Source: JAZDFC01 sp043808235
Lineage (GTDB): Bacteria; Bacteroidota; Ignavibacteria; Ignavibacteriales; Melioribacteraceae
DNA: 64,000 bases
Assembly: GCA_043808235.1 (NCBI GenBank)
Contig: JAZDFC010000031.1
Span: 62,001 to 126,000, forward strand
Direction: 5' to 3'
Each line of letters opens with the position of its first letter. The stretch's first letter is position 1. Below the pieces are notes generated by a model that ran no database searches, had not been told where the DNA came from, and saw only the letters and a list, made by a program, of their open reading frames with translations. The position numbers and the translations under genes were made by a program. This document shows, piece by piece, positions 18,193-29,200 of this stretch.

Positions 18193-20766
18193 TTATTTCA
18201 AGGCTATCGACTGAATCGAAATATTAGCCTCTCCCCCGCTTGCGCCCGGTGAATCGCTAGTAACCTGTATAAATTGTATTTGTGAACCGCTCAGTTTATT
18301 TGGAACCGTTAATCCTTTGGGATTCCAAAACTTCGGTAAGAATTTCGGATATGAAAACGGTAAAATCAATGCGCTCCCGGATTTGAACTCACTGAAGGGA
18401 ATTTTAAATTCTTTCACTTCCCTTTCCAGATTTAGCGTATAAGTGAAACAACCTCCATCGTTCAAAATCAAACTGAGATTTATTTTTGATTGAGTTGAGC
18501 TGCCGCATCGAATTTCAACGGAATGGTATTGAGCATTGCGGAATGGTTTTAGAATTTCCGAAACATCGGTTTGAAATCCGAACGGATTCGGATTCTTCTC
18601 CCCGACCTTGATGTTGAGATTTAATATTTCATTTTCCGAATTATCGCCGATGCCCAAATCAACACGGTACGAAAGAGAACGACTGAATTGCGGATATGAA
18701 ATGTCGTGGAAGTCACTCCCGGCATCGAATAGAACAAGTGCATCATTCTCTTCCAACACCTTTACCTGCCACGTATTTTCGGGATAAAAATCCCAATCAT
18801 CCGGCGAACCTTTCATTTCGCCCGGATACGTAAACCACTCGTTCTCCACTTTCACAGCGACACAGTATTCTTGAATTCCCGCATCCCAATATTTTATTGA
18901 ATCCGCAACAGTGAAATCGAAACCGTTTTTCTTAATCAATGAATATTTTTCGAACCTCCGCCATCCGGTATGCCGGATAAAGAATTTCATGTCTTCAATT
19001 TTTTTGTCGGATGCAATTTGAAATTTAAAATCCGGCTTCGCCTTTCGCGGCAGACATTCCCCGGTTTTGTTAATCACAAATGCTTTTGAATCTTCAACAT
19101 CGGGGAGATATAATCCTTCTGCCCACTTTTGTCTTTTGGAAAGATGCTTCTCCAAATCATCGGCAGAAATAGTTTTTGAGTATAACAAATATATCCCAGG
19201 CTGAATCATAAACTTACTTTGTGTTGCACTAAAATTGATTACCTTATTTTCCATTAAAGACGAGATTCCGAAATTATCATTCAGATCAGGGAGCGAAATC
19301 GACATTTCCCTTTCATTCCAAAATAATTTCGAAACTTGCCGCGACATACTCGTCTGTTTGAACGGATCGCGAATCCAAAGTGCATCGGGATAAACTTCCA
19401 ATCTCCAAATACCTTCTTCAAGTTTATCAAGGAAATACGAACCGGTTCCATCATAATTTATAAGAGATGAATTTCCAACTCCGGCGATGTGTTCGAGCGA
19501 AGAAATATTTTTCGGCGTGCTTCCGGTCGAATTCGAGTAGTAAAAATGAGTAGTTGAATTCAGCTCGCTCAAATCAGTTTCATGGTTCACCGAAAAGTTT
19601 TCGAAGCGATTATTGTTGGGGTAATTTCCATAAGATTTCATTCGAGGCAAATCATGAAATGCTTTTGCAGCTATCATCAAACTTATCGCTTTTGACGGCG
19701 TATAAAATAAATTTAAAAAATGCGTTGGGTATTCCGTATTACTCCATGCAATCTGAACGGGATCGTAACTGAACATAGTTGCAAACTGCATTCCGGCTTC
19801 ACGATAACTGCGAGCCATTGCAGGGTACATATATGAGCCGCCGATATCTGCTGCATCAAATTCATAAACCATTTTAGCTTTTGAATCCAAGCAGGCAACA
19901 TTCTCCGAAGGAATAAGATATTTGTTTACATTGATAAGATAATTGCCTTTCAGCATCCGGTTGTGAACAAGATCTGTTGGATACCATTGGAAAGAAACGC
20001 CGTCGATATTAGCAGCCGTAACCGCGTTGGCCTGTGTGTCGCTCCAATTTTCAGAGATATTATAAAAGATAGGTTTTGCCAAACCGGCATCACGGAGTAC
20101 CTGCACCATCTCATTTATATAACCGGTTACAACAGTAGCATCATCCGGGTGATGCGGTTCATTAATAATTTCTACTGCTATGATTGACGGATCGTTCTTA
20201 TAATCAATCCCGTTGAACTTATTTTTATGCTCAATAAATTGTTTCAAATAATTCCTTTGAGCCGTCCTGGCATTTGAGTCCGTTACCATTTCAACTTTTT
20301 TGTAATATGAAGAAAACCCGGGAGTCTGTTCATCCGGTTCGGGCCAACCGTTACCCCACCAGGCAATCGGTGTGATGATTGTTTTGATATTATTTTCAGC
20401 AAGCCGGGTTAAAAGATAATCCAATAATTTGAGGTGTTCATTCTGTAAAAGATTCCCGTCTTTATCCGAAATCTCTCTATCCCATACATGAACCCGGAAA
20501 GCGTCGAAACCGAGACGAACCATTTGCTCAACATCGAGATCGATTGCCTGCCGTAGCGACAATCCAAGTTTTTGATGTGCCCGGAAAGAATATGCAAACG
20601 GCGTTGTATAATTCACCCCGAATAAACTTACTTCTTGTTTCGATTCAATCCATCTCATCACACCATTTTGATCTACATAAACACCTTTGGAGTTTTCTAT
20701 AATCTGCTGGGCATTTAAAATGAGAGGAAAAGAAAAAATTACGATGATTAATTTTATCAGTTTCAT
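18193..20766 (-). CDS. secreted GH5-like glycoside hydrolase with C-terminal beta domains
   Basis: An 857-residue exported glycosidase. After a signal peptide (residues 1-19, ending LNA) comes a TIM-barrel domain of about 400 residues of the cellulase/GH5 type: FDAFRVHVWD in an early strand, the acid/base Glu203 in EIINEPHHP, and the probable nucleophile Glu302 in KMVYEFDAAD. The remaining ~430 residues are beta-rich, with the appearance of accessory or carbohydrate-binding domains. It lacks a recognisable T9SS sorting tail, unlike its neighbours. AGGAG six bases before the ATG supports the start. It is the last gene of the galactan locus, so a beta-linked galactan or arabinogalactan side chain is a plausible substrate; this is inferred from context. 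GH subfamily is uncertain. Confidence 0.75.
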   Translation of the reverse strand: MKLIKLIIVIFSFPLILNAQQIIENSKGVYVDQNGVMRWIESKQEVSLFGVNYTTPFAYSFRAHQKLGLSLRQAIDLDVEQMVRLGFDAFRVHVWDREISDKDGNLLQNEHLKLLDYLLTRLAENNIKTIITPIAWWGNGWPEPDEQTPGFSSYYKKVEMVTDSNARTAQRNYLKQFIEHKNKFNGIDYKNDPSIIAVEIINEPHHPDDATVVTGYINEMVQVLRDAGLAKPIFYNISENWSDTQANAVTAANIDGVSFQWYPTDLVHNRMLKGNYLINVNKYLIPSENVACLDSKAKMVYEFDAADIGGSYMYPAMARSYREAGMQFATMFSYDPVQIAWSNTEYPTHFLNLFYTPSKAISLMIAAKAFHDLPRMKSYGNYPNNNRFENFSVNHETDLSELNSTTHFYYSNSTGSTPKNISSLEHIAGVGNSSLINYDGTGSYFLDKLEEGIWRLEVYPDALWIRDPFKQTSMSRQVSKLFWNEREMSISLPDLNDNFGISSLMENKVINFSATQSKFMIQPGIYLLYSKTISADDLEKHLSKRQKWAEGLYLPDVEDSKAFVINKTGECLPRKAKPDFKFQIASDKKIEDMKFFIRHTGWRRFEKYSLIKKNGFDFTVADSIKYWDAGIQEYCVAVKVENEWFTYPGEMKGSPDDWDFYPENTWQVKVLEENDALVLFDAGSDFHDISYPQFSRSLSYRVDLGIGDNSENEILNLNIKVGEKNPNPFGFQTDVSEILKPFRNAQYHSVEIRCGSSTQSKINLSLILNDGGCFTYTLNLEREVKEFKIPFSEFKSGSALILPFSYPKFLPKFWNPKGLTVPNKLSGSQIQFIQVTSDSPGASGGEANISIQSIALK

Positions 20767-20800
20767 TTTTGCTCCTGCAGTTCATTATTTCGAGATAGGA

Positions 20801-23053
20801 TCACTTCAATAAAATTAATTTTTTTACAGCAACATAGGAGCCTGCTTCCAATTTATCCGAATGGACTACTATGCGATAAAAATAAACTCCGCTTGGTATA
20901 GTGTAATGCTGAGCGGAGAATGTAGAATGATGAATACCCGCTTCCTGAAATTCATCAACTAATGTAGCAATTTCTCTTCCGAGTATATCAAATACTTTTA
21001 GCGATACATGTTGTAGAGACGCCATATATGGCGTCTTTACTTCCGGGATGGAATACTTTATCACTGTTTCCGGATTAAAGGGATTCGGAAAATTCTGGTA
21101 TAAAATGAATTCTGTCGGAATCGGATTCACTTCATCTTCGATTGCGGTAATTTTTATTCCATCATTGAAAAAATTCCATGCAATTGTTGTGTCGGCATTC
21201 GGAAAAGAAAATTCACGATCATCAATATCGTTTTCCCATCCGTTGAAAGAACTATTCTCAATAAAATATTTGTATTTGATTTTAGTCCCGGCAGCAATTT
21301 CATCTTTCGGGAAATAGACAACTCCCGACCAGAAAGAATTATCGGCTACACTCGGTTCCTCTTTTATTAATATGATATTGCTTGTTTCCCAGGATAAAAT
21401 TCCAGCGGAAGTTATGTCTTCACCGCGAACCGTCAGCGGGCCATGAATGATCGGATTAAATATTCCGTCTTTCATAAGCCTTGCCATATTAACTCTGAAC
21501 ATAACTGCAACCGAATCCGGTTTATTAATTAGCGGCGACCAATACTGGTAAACGAAATTACCGGTTGAATTGAAGTATTGAATCTCGAGTGTAGTATCGC
21601 GGTCTCCCGCAGTAAACAGTCTCGCATTTTTATTTGAATAGTCGAACGGTGTAATAGGACCTTCCCAACCCAACCGTAAATATGTTGCTTTGTTTTTAGT
21701 ATGCCCGGCCCAGAGTTTAAATTCCAGTTCATCATCGGGATACATTTGAAAAGTGTATTCCCAATTATCGCCGTCAACATTCTGCAAAACCAATTGCGAA
21801 GCTGCATCCCACGTTACTGCCTCGCCGCCCGGCAGCAAACTTGAACTGATTCCGTGGACTTCTCCTCTCACCTGTAAAAATCCGGTTGATTTTAATGTGT
21901 CATTCATTGTTGAAGTATTTGCACGTATTGTTACATTAATTGACCGAAGACTATCGAGATTTTGAAAAGCTTCGAGTGAATTTAAGGCTTCGCCTTCAAA
22001 ATCGAACATCGCAAAATTCTCCCACGGCGAACCAACGGGCGGAACGGAAATATAGCCCGGCTCCCAATAAAAAAGTCCAATGCCTTTGCCGTTGTTTGTT
22101 TCACTTATAAGATTAGATAAAGCGATTATGAAATCCTTCTGCCCTTTAACTGTGACGGGATAACCAGGAAGCAGATCATTCGGATCGTAACCGATATTTC
22201 CTACTCCGTCATTAACATAATCGGTAGTCCATGGATATGCAGTCTCAACAATCACGATTTCTTTGCCATACCTTCCGGCTAAATCATTCAAATTATTTTT
22301 AACCTGAGTTAATGTTCCGTGCCACCACGGATAATATGATAACCCGATAACATCAAACTCGGCGCCCTGCGCGATGAGATTATCATAGAACCATCTGCAA
22401 GTGCTGTTATCTCCGCCGCGGTCAATGTGAATCATAATTCTCGGAGACTCTGCACCGGCAGCATCATTAACTCCTTGTATTCCTTTCTTTACCAGCTCAC
22501 CGAATTTCTGCCAGGCTAAGGTCGGATTAGAAGTGCCGGAAAGTTTTCCATCCGGCCAAAGCATTCCGCCCACAATTTCATTCCCGATCTGCACCATATC
22601 CGGCAGAGTGTTTTGATTTTTCAATGCGGTAATTACATCTTTTGTATAAGCGTAAACGCTGTCCTTTAACTGTTCGAATGTAAGCGAAGCCCATGCGGCT
22701 GGTTTTGTCTGCTTGCCCGGATCCGCCCACCAATCGGAATAATGAATGTCTAATAAAAACTTGTATCCCTTTGCTTTTACTCTTACTGCATATTCAAGTG
22801 TCTGCTGCAAGCCGCAATAAATATCGGATGGCGTATGCCACAACCGAAGACGAACATAATTCACATCGAATTGATTATAGATATCGAGCGGGTCCATTAC
22901 AACACCGTTCAATTTGTACTGTCCGTTCGCATCTTCAATTTGAGGAGTGGAAGAAATATCCACTCCCCTAATAAAATCTCCGACAGACTGCGGATGAACT
23001 GCAATCTGCCAGAGAACAAATAAAAGAAATATTTTTTTTATAACGATCCTCAA
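20801..23053 (-). CDS. secreted endo-beta-1,4-galactanase (GH53) with two accessory modules and T9SS domain
   Basis: A 750-residue enzyme that cuts beta-1,4-galactan of pectin (arabinogalactan type I). Residues 1-22 are a signal peptide. The GH53 barrel spans about 26-365, with FIRGVDISS, NYVRLRLWHTP, LDIHYSDWWADPGKQ, acid/base Glu159 in QIGNEI and nucleophile Glu270 in VIVETAYPW. Two beta-sandwich modules follow (about 372-500 and 505-645), homologous to those in the upstream gene's product. A T9SS sorting tail begins at FILYQNFPNPFNP (about 660) and ends KKLILLK. The frame starts at a TTG at 23053, directly abutting the previous stop; the start is poorly defined because no ribosome-binding site stands out. 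It is probably surface-exposed and begins galactan breakdown. Confidence 0.9.
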   Translation of the reverse strand: MRIVIKKIFLLFVLWQIAVHPQSVGDFIRGVDISSTPQIEDANGQYKLNGVVMDPLDIYNQFDVNYVRLRLWHTPSDIYCGLQQTLEYAVRVKAKGYKFLLDIHYSDWWADPGKQTKPAAWASLTFEQLKDSVYAYTKDVITALKNQNTLPDMVQIGNEIVGGMLWPDGKLSGTSNPTLAWQKFGELVKKGIQGVNDAAGAESPRIMIHIDRGGDNSTCRWFYDNLIAQGAEFDVIGLSYYPWWHGTLTQVKNNLNDLAGRYGKEIVIVETAYPWTTDYVNDGVGNIGYDPNDLLPGYPVTVKGQKDFIIALSNLISETNNGKGIGLFYWEPGYISVPPVGSPWENFAMFDFEGEALNSLEAFQNLDSLRSINVTIRANTSTMNDTLKSTGFLQVRGEVHGISSSLLPGGEAVTWDAASQLVLQNVDGDNWEYTFQMYPDDELEFKLWAGHTKNKATYLRLGWEGPITPFDYSNKNARLFTAGDRDTTLEIQYFNSTGNFVYQYWSPLINKPDSVAVMFRVNMARLMKDGIFNPIIHGPLTVRGEDITSAGILSWETSNIILIKEEPSVADNSFWSGVVYFPKDEIAAGTKIKYKYFIENSSFNGWENDIDDREFSFPNADTTIAWNFFNDGIKITAIEDEVNPIPTEFILYQNFPNPFNPETVIKYSIPEVKTPYMASLQHVSLKVFDILGREIATLVDEFQEAGIHHSTFSAQHYTIPSGVYFYRIVVHSDKLEAGSYVAVKKLILLK

Positions 23054-25111
23054 TTATCTAATCAACATCATTTTTTTAGTTTGACTGAATGAGCCGGCAT
23101 TCATCTTAACCAAATATACACCCGAAGCTACATCAATTCCATATTGATTTTTTGCATTCCATGCAATACTGTGTTTTCCTGTAGTCTGTTCACCGTCAAA
23201 TAACGTGATTACTTTTTCACCGAGGATATTGTAAACTTCCAATCTGACAATGGATTTCTCGGGAAGTGAAAATGTAATTACCGTTGAAGGATTGAAAGGA
23301 TTCGGATAATTCTGACTCAACTCATATGAGTTAACTGTAGCGAATGTTTCCTCATCCACATCCGAAACCGGACCGAGATCCGGTGGAGTTTCGATTGGTA
23401 AATCACCGGGCGCCCAATCCAATTGAGCAAGCTGGAATGTTGCCGGCCATGTTACAGCAGGTGTAATTGCCGTTGGTACAATATACTGATAGTATCTTCT
23501 ACCAAGTTGAACTCCCCCGCCATTCCATACTTCACCGGTTGAAGATGTATATACAATCCTATAACAAACCTGGTAGAATGTCGGCGCAGTTAAATCTACC
23601 GAACCGGTATAAATACCGTCTCCGTTGTCGTCTTCAAGCATGAGCCTGTTATCGGTTCCATACATTGATAGGCCTTGAGTTATCGGAATCATACAGCCGT
23701 CGAATTGAACATAAGCAGTATCAATGCCCGGTCTGAATAATGTGTTGGTTGGATTTGTTCCGGCATCCGCTGCCGGAGCCATGTTAATTGCAAAACTTAA
23801 TGTGATTGGAGTTGTTAACACACCGTTTGGATGAAGACTATTGAAGAATTGCTGATCGGCTCCGAAATCTCCGGGTACGGTCTGTTCGGCTGCATTCTGG
23901 AAAAGATAATTTCTATCCGAACCTCCTGTAACACCCGGTTCTTCCCAGCCGTTATCGAGAGTTAATCCGGGGATATAATTCGCGTGAGCCGGATCGACTC
24001 TCGTTGTATCCCATCGAATATAGTATTTATAAATTATGGGCGTCTCCGGGAATAATGTAAAAGGTTCCTGCGCAATCCACTCTTGAATTGCAGGCACGAA
24101 TGTCATCGGGATTGCATTTGCTAAAAGGTCCCATCCTTTTGCGCCGATAACAATCACTTCGTCTCCAAGTCCGCGGTTGAACAGGTTCGCTTTTTCGAGT
24201 GCGTCGAGCCGTAATCTGAAATTAACATTTCCTGTTACCTGGTTGCCGGATCGAGGCGCTTTATTTTCAAAGTAGTACCAGGAAAGTGTTGTATCGCCAA
24301 TATTTAATAAATTCACGGATAAAAGAAATGTCCGATTAGGAATACCATTCTCCCAGCCATCAGAAGAATTCTCAATGTAAAATTTAAACTCCTGGTTGGC
24401 TCCAATTGTAACTCCATTTTTTGGAAGATATCCAACACCCGACCAGAAAGATCCACTGTTTACACTATTCGTTTCCCGGGTGAGTGTGACTAAACTTTCA
24501 TCCCAGCTTAAAGGAGCTCCGCCGCGAACTCCAACGGGCCCCATTGTTGCCGGATCAAATCTTCCTGTTTGAACAACACCACCCATGTTAACTCTAAAGT
24601 AAACGGCAATACTATCGTCTTTTACTTCATACGGACGCCAGTATTGATCAAGTGTGCTTTCCCAACCATTGAAATATTGCAGGTCGAGATCCATATCAGT
24701 GTTACCAACGATAATAGCTCGATTACCACCGGCATCGAAACCAAGTCCGGGATTTAATGGACCTTCCCAGCCGTTCCAGTGGAATGTACCCTGTGTTGTT
24801 GTAAAACCGGTCCAGAATTTATACTTGATTGTATCGTTCGGTAGCGCCTGGAATGTAGCTTCCCAGTAATCGCCGCCCTGGTTCGTCATGGTTACACCTG
24901 TATTTTGGTCCCATGTTAAAGGCGGTGTGGTTCCTTTGGCTGATTCACCGCGTATCTGCACAACGTGGTATGAACGAAGAGTATCAAGACATGTAGAGGA
25001 ATTGAACCTCATCTTGATATTCACGGTCTGAGCAGTCGTAAAACTGCTCATCAATCCGAGCACAAAAAGAAATAGCGCCAGGATTCTAAGATTGTTGATT
25101 TTTGTTTTCAT
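23054..25111 (-). CDS. secreted protein with tandem beta-sandwich (carbohydrate-binding-like) modules and T9SS domain
   Basis: A 685-residue exported protein with no visible catalytic domain. After the signal peptide (LALFLFVLGLMSSFTTAQ) come two modules (about 32-160 and 165-290) that match those at the C-terminus of the galactanase, sharing VRG, LTWD/LSWD, YFRVNMG/MFRVNMA and SFWSG, KFYIENSS and GWEN motifs. Further related beta domains follow, then a T9SS tail (YELSQNYPNPFNPSTV, GVYLVKMNAG). I chose ATG 25111: GGGAGA lies five bases upstream and the signal peptide then begins there; the longer frame starts 15 codons earlier. A surface glycan-binding role, comparable to SusE/F-type proteins, is inferred from the shared modules and operon position. 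Confidence 0.75.
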   Translation of the reverse strand: MKTKINNLRILALFLFVLGLMSSFTTAQTVNIKMRFNSSTCLDTLRSYHVVQIRGESAKGTTPPLTWDQNTGVTMTNQGGDYWEATFQALPNDTIKYKFWTGFTTTQGTFHWNGWEGPLNPGLGFDAGGNRAIIVGNTDMDLDLQYFNGWESTLDQYWRPYEVKDDSIAVYFRVNMGGVVQTGRFDPATMGPVGVRGGAPLSWDESLVTLTRETNSVNSGSFWSGVGYLPKNGVTIGANQEFKFYIENSSDGWENGIPNRTFLLSVNLLNIGDTTLSWYYFENKAPRSGNQVTGNVNFRLRLDALEKANLFNRGLGDEVIVIGAKGWDLLANAIPMTFVPAIQEWIAQEPFTLFPETPIIYKYYIRWDTTRVDPAHANYIPGLTLDNGWEEPGVTGGSDRNYLFQNAAEQTVPGDFGADQQFFNSLHPNGVLTTPITLSFAINMAPAADAGTNPTNTLFRPGIDTAYVQFDGCMIPITQGLSMYGTDNRLMLEDDNGDGIYTGSVDLTAPTFYQVCYRIVYTSSTGEVWNGGGVQLGRRYYQYIVPTAITPAVTWPATFQLAQLDWAPGDLPIETPPDLGPVSDVDEETFATVNSYELSQNYPNPFNPSTVITFSLPEKSIVRLEVYNILGEKVITLFDGEQTTGKHSIAWNAKNQYGIDVASGVYLVKMNAGSFSQTKKMMLIR

Positions 25112-25191
25112 TATGTCTCCCTGTATTTTGATGATGTTAAATTGTTTTTTTAACAATAACTCCTAATTAGATTTTAAAATCATTTTGTTTA

Positions 25192-26238
25192 TTAGAATTT
25201 TATTACCAACGTATATTTATTTGAATCGCGCAGATGAACAAAGTTTTGGTATGCATATTCGAATGATACATAAACATCGCCGTAAACTTTGAATTCATGA
25301 ATACTCACGCCGAAACAAAGATCCGTTTCATTATTTTCCAGGAATAAATCTTTATAACCGGCACGCAATCGAATCATCTCATTTATCAATCCTATTTCAG
25401 CGCCGACATTCACGCTTTGCCCGTTATCGTTAGGATTAACTCCGTCTGCCGAGAGAGTGAGCCGGAAATTATCATCATTGAAAACTTCACCCGATATTCC
25501 AACACGCATTATTAACGGAAGATCGAATTCATCCGTATTTAATTTGGCAATTATACTCTGGTTATTTCCTTCCTGATCGGGCGCGATGTCTACGCGTACA
25601 TTTAAATCTTCGCCGCTCATCTGCATCTTTGTTCCGAAGTTTGATATGCTCGCGCCGAGCCTTACTCCTGCAAACGGCGTTGTATAAATTGTACCGATAT
25701 CGAAAGCAATTCCTGTTGCTGAAGAATTATAAATTGTCTCACGAATATATTTGAATGTGCCGCCTATCGAAAATTTATCGGTGAGTGTCCGCGCATACGA
25801 AAATCCCAACGCAAAACTTGATGCGGTAAATGTTTCGCCCGTTCCCATCGGGCTTGATGGTGTAGTAACATCCATTTCATCCGTTTGAAGAATTGTAGCG
25901 CTTATCCCGATAGTACCGAAACTTTCGAACGGAAGAACGATTCCCATATAATCGAAATTTATTCCCGGCATCCATGGTGTGTGATCGATAATCAAAGAAT
26001 TGGAATTAACAGAAGTCAACAACGATGGATTCCAGTATTGAGCGGAAGGATCGCCTTCGATTGAAACGAAGGCGCTGCCAAGCCCGGAGGCTCGCGCACC
26101 GACCGGTATCCTGAGAAAAGTTGCTGCTGCTGTACCTATCTTTTTTACTCCTCCGGCAAATGTATTACGTGGAAGAAATAAAAAGATGAAAAAGTAAACG
26201 ACTAAAAATATTCCGGCAATTTTTATTTTGTTTTTCAT
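25192..26238 (-). CDS. PorV/PorQ-like outer-membrane beta-barrel protein
   Basis: A 348-residue protein with a signal peptide and the hallmark N-terminal motif of PorV/PorQ-family proteins: FLRIPVGARASGLGSAFVS followed by GDPSAQYWNPS. Alternating strands (YARTLTDKFSIGGTFKYIRE, GLINEMIRLRAGYKDLF) indicate an FadL-like barrel. PorV is the T9SS shuttle or attachment factor that binds sorting-domain cargo; many genomes of this lineage carry several copies near secreted proteins. I chose ATG 26238; the frame opens at a TTG three codons earlier. It lies 12 bp after the large secreted protein gene and 80 bp before the T9SS cargo genes, so it may serve this locus. Confidence 0.8.
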   Translation of the reverse strand: MKNKIKIAGIFLVVYFFIFLFLPRNTFAGGVKKIGTAAATFLRIPVGARASGLGSAFVSIEGDPSAQYWNPSLLTSVNSNSLIIDHTPWMPGINFDYMGIVLPFESFGTIGISATILQTDEMDVTTPSSPMGTGETFTASSFALGFSYARTLTDKFSIGGTFKYIRETIYNSSATGIAFDIGTIYTTPFAGVRLGASISNFGTKMQMSGEDLNVRVDIAPDQEGNNQSIIAKLNTDEFDLPLIMRVGISGEVFNDDNFRLTLSADGVNPNDNGQSVNVGAEIGLINEMIRLRAGYKDLFLENNETDLCFGVSIHEFKVYGDVYVSFEYAYQNFVHLRDSNKYTLVIKF

Positions 26239-26250
26239 GGCATTCAACTT

Positions 26251-29200
26251 TTATTTAATAATTGCAAATGTTCCGGTTTTCTGTCCGATGCCGGGCGCAT
26301 CGACATGATAGACGTAAACACCGTAAGAGATTTCGAAATTCTCATCGCTGAGTACATCCCATATAGCTGTTCCGTTTTCGAATGCGGAATCATGTTCGAG
26401 AGTTTTTATCAATGCCCCGCTTACATTGAATATTCGTATGGTACATTGATTGGGCAGATTTATAAAGTGAATTTCTCGCGGTCCGCGTCCGCTTGTGAAT
26501 GTATTGCGCGGCTCCCATGTTTCTGCGGCAATGTAAGGATTCGGAACAACTCTTATATCCTTCAACTCTTCTGCCGCTTTATCTTTCGATATGGATGATC
26601 CTTTCATTTTGAATTTGTAAGTATCGTAAGCAAGGAACGGTTTATTTAATACAACATTCGCGGTATCGCCTGCTTCAGGATTTCGGTTTCCTCCTTGGAT
26701 ATTTAGTACAAACTGCCATGTAAATTTCAGTTTGCCTGTTCCGTCCTCCTCGAGGAAATAAATTGCATCTGTGTAGTTGGTATTATTTTTATTTACGCTG
26801 AGTTTACCGTCGTTACCGTCCGATTCGCTGAAGGCAAATTTGATCTCGCTATTTTCCGTTACATTTATTACTTTGAAGTTGACTTGTTTTTCCGGCAGCG
26901 CAATGAATCCGATTGCAGTGTCAATCGAAGTTGCGGTCCCAACATCACCGAAGATGATTTTATAATCCGATGGTTTTTGAATTCCTTTAATTGAGAGGAA
27001 TGTAACAGGCTCAAAATCAAATGAGTAAACATCGGAGGAATTCCATCCTGTTCTTGCGGTGTTAATCGCTATCTCTTCAACATTATCGAACTTTAACCTG
27101 AAGCCTTCCTTTACTAGAAGTTCCATCCCGTTACTCACGGTTGTATCATCCTCAAAGAGGAAATTATTCTCCGTTAGATTTTTTAACGAGAACGATTTTG
27201 TCTTTACAATATCCTTATTGTTAATTTTAAAAGTGGAGTCCGTAAATGAAATCTCATATTCATTACCGCTTTTAAGATTGTACGGATCAATGACCTCGAT
27301 ATCAATTGATCCGCTTGCACCGCCCGTTGTATGTTCAAATGATTCAATTTCCGGTGGAAGATAACCGGCGGCATCTTCGGTCGGGCGTATCATCGCGATG
27401 TTCGTTCCGTACGTTATTGTACCGTCAACATCAACATTTATCCTCACCGGGGTTTCGGTTGGAGGAATATCTGCTGTTTCATAACCGAAATCGTAGGCGG
27501 TAACCGCATAAAAATATCTTTGTCCGTTCACTACATCCCGATCAATATATTCATGTCTAAGTCCGGTGTCATTTCCAAGATTAAATTTCACTCCATTTAT
27601 ATCCGTTGGATGCAGTCCTTTTATTCCATCGTTCAAATCGAACTGAGCAATTTCTTTCATCAACGTTTCGACACCGTATGCATCGGTTATAATTTTCGCA
27701 TCCTGGAAAGCTGCATCGGTAGCTCTATAAATTCTGTATCCCTCAAAGTCGGCTCCGTTCCCGCCTATTTTATTTATATATCTGTCAAAAGATTTTTCGG
27801 CAATGTCGTCCCAGTAAAGCCTAACCTGGTTATCACCGGGGACAGCAGTGAGCGTAACTTGCAATGGCGCTTGCGCAAACTGATAATCGGCATTGTAGGC
27901 AGTTTCGGCTTGTTTCTGTTTACGGATTACACTTTCGATATCGGCATCTTTTGTGTTACCGCCACCTGCAATTGCAACCGCAACAGCCATCCTCTGGCGC
28001 TCACCGGGAAGTATCGGGAAGAATGCAGAAGAAACAAATGTATCAAACTCACCTATCGATCTTACCAAATCGATTATGCCCGGCACCATCATTACATCCC
28101 AAAGACCTTTGTCGGGTGCGCGACCAAAATTGATTTGTCCAACCGGAACCTGAACAGCGCTTGTAATACCGATTAAATCAGTCTCGGAAACATCGGTCTT
28201 GTCGATACCCGGTTCACCCGGGAAATCCGTACCGGCGCCGCTCGTCGGCACACCATCGTTCTCACCTGTATCTCCCGAACCGCGCACTCCATCCAATCCG
28301 TTATCATCCAGGAATGCATCCCAATCATTGTCATTATCAAATCCATCATCCCGCGATTCATCAATCATCGGCGCAACATTCGTATAATTTTGTTCAAGAT
28401 TTTTCCCGGGGAGAACAAATCCTCGTTTTAATGTATCACCAACTTGATTAGCCAGATAGTTTATGTACCTAACCGGTTTCGAAGTCTGTGTAATTTCATC
28501 GTACCGTTCAAGGTGAAGCGAAATTTTTTCATCAATCAATCCGTCGAAATCATCATCATAAGAATTTGCGATTGTATCTTCAACTACCGTAATTCCCTCC
28601 GAGGGGAGAACATATTCTTTATCAAGACTTTTTACCGTACCTCCCCCGGCGGGATAAGTCGTAATCACTCTATTAAAAGTAACAGGTTCAATCAGAACAA
28701 TTTTCTCACCCGGAAGAATTGTCCGTGCACCAAAATCATTCGCGGTAAAGTGCGGCATTAATTGTTCGGGATCGCCGCCGATGCTTGATAATAAAGATAC
28801 ATCATCATCCGCATCACCATCGTTATCAATTCCGTCAACCTGATTGCCCGGTGTTTCAATATATTTAACTGCTGCAACTCCAACGGGATCACTTCCGAAT
28901 GCTTCAACACCAATCCGGTCAGCATCTGTTAGGAACGCGATATCAGTCTGCAAATCAACGTACGGGTAATCATCGGTTCCGTCGCCCCCAACAAAATCAG
29001 CAAGGAAAATTAAAAATGATGCCTTATCAATCGGTTTAGTGCCGTCATTTTTTATATCATGAATTGAAAAAATAATATCGCTGATTAATATCTGCGACCA
29101 TGCAAGAGTGCGGACATCCATCAGTAATCCAAGTCCACCGCGTGAAGGATCGCTTTCATCGGGAGTATATGGATATCGTGTGTACTTGTCGTCGGATGTG

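Noticed and set aside
27520..28176. A 218-codon + strand ORF
   Set aside because: It lies entirely antisense to the 1167-residue secreted protein, has no ribosome-binding site and reads as unstructured sequence; it is a shadow of the real gene.
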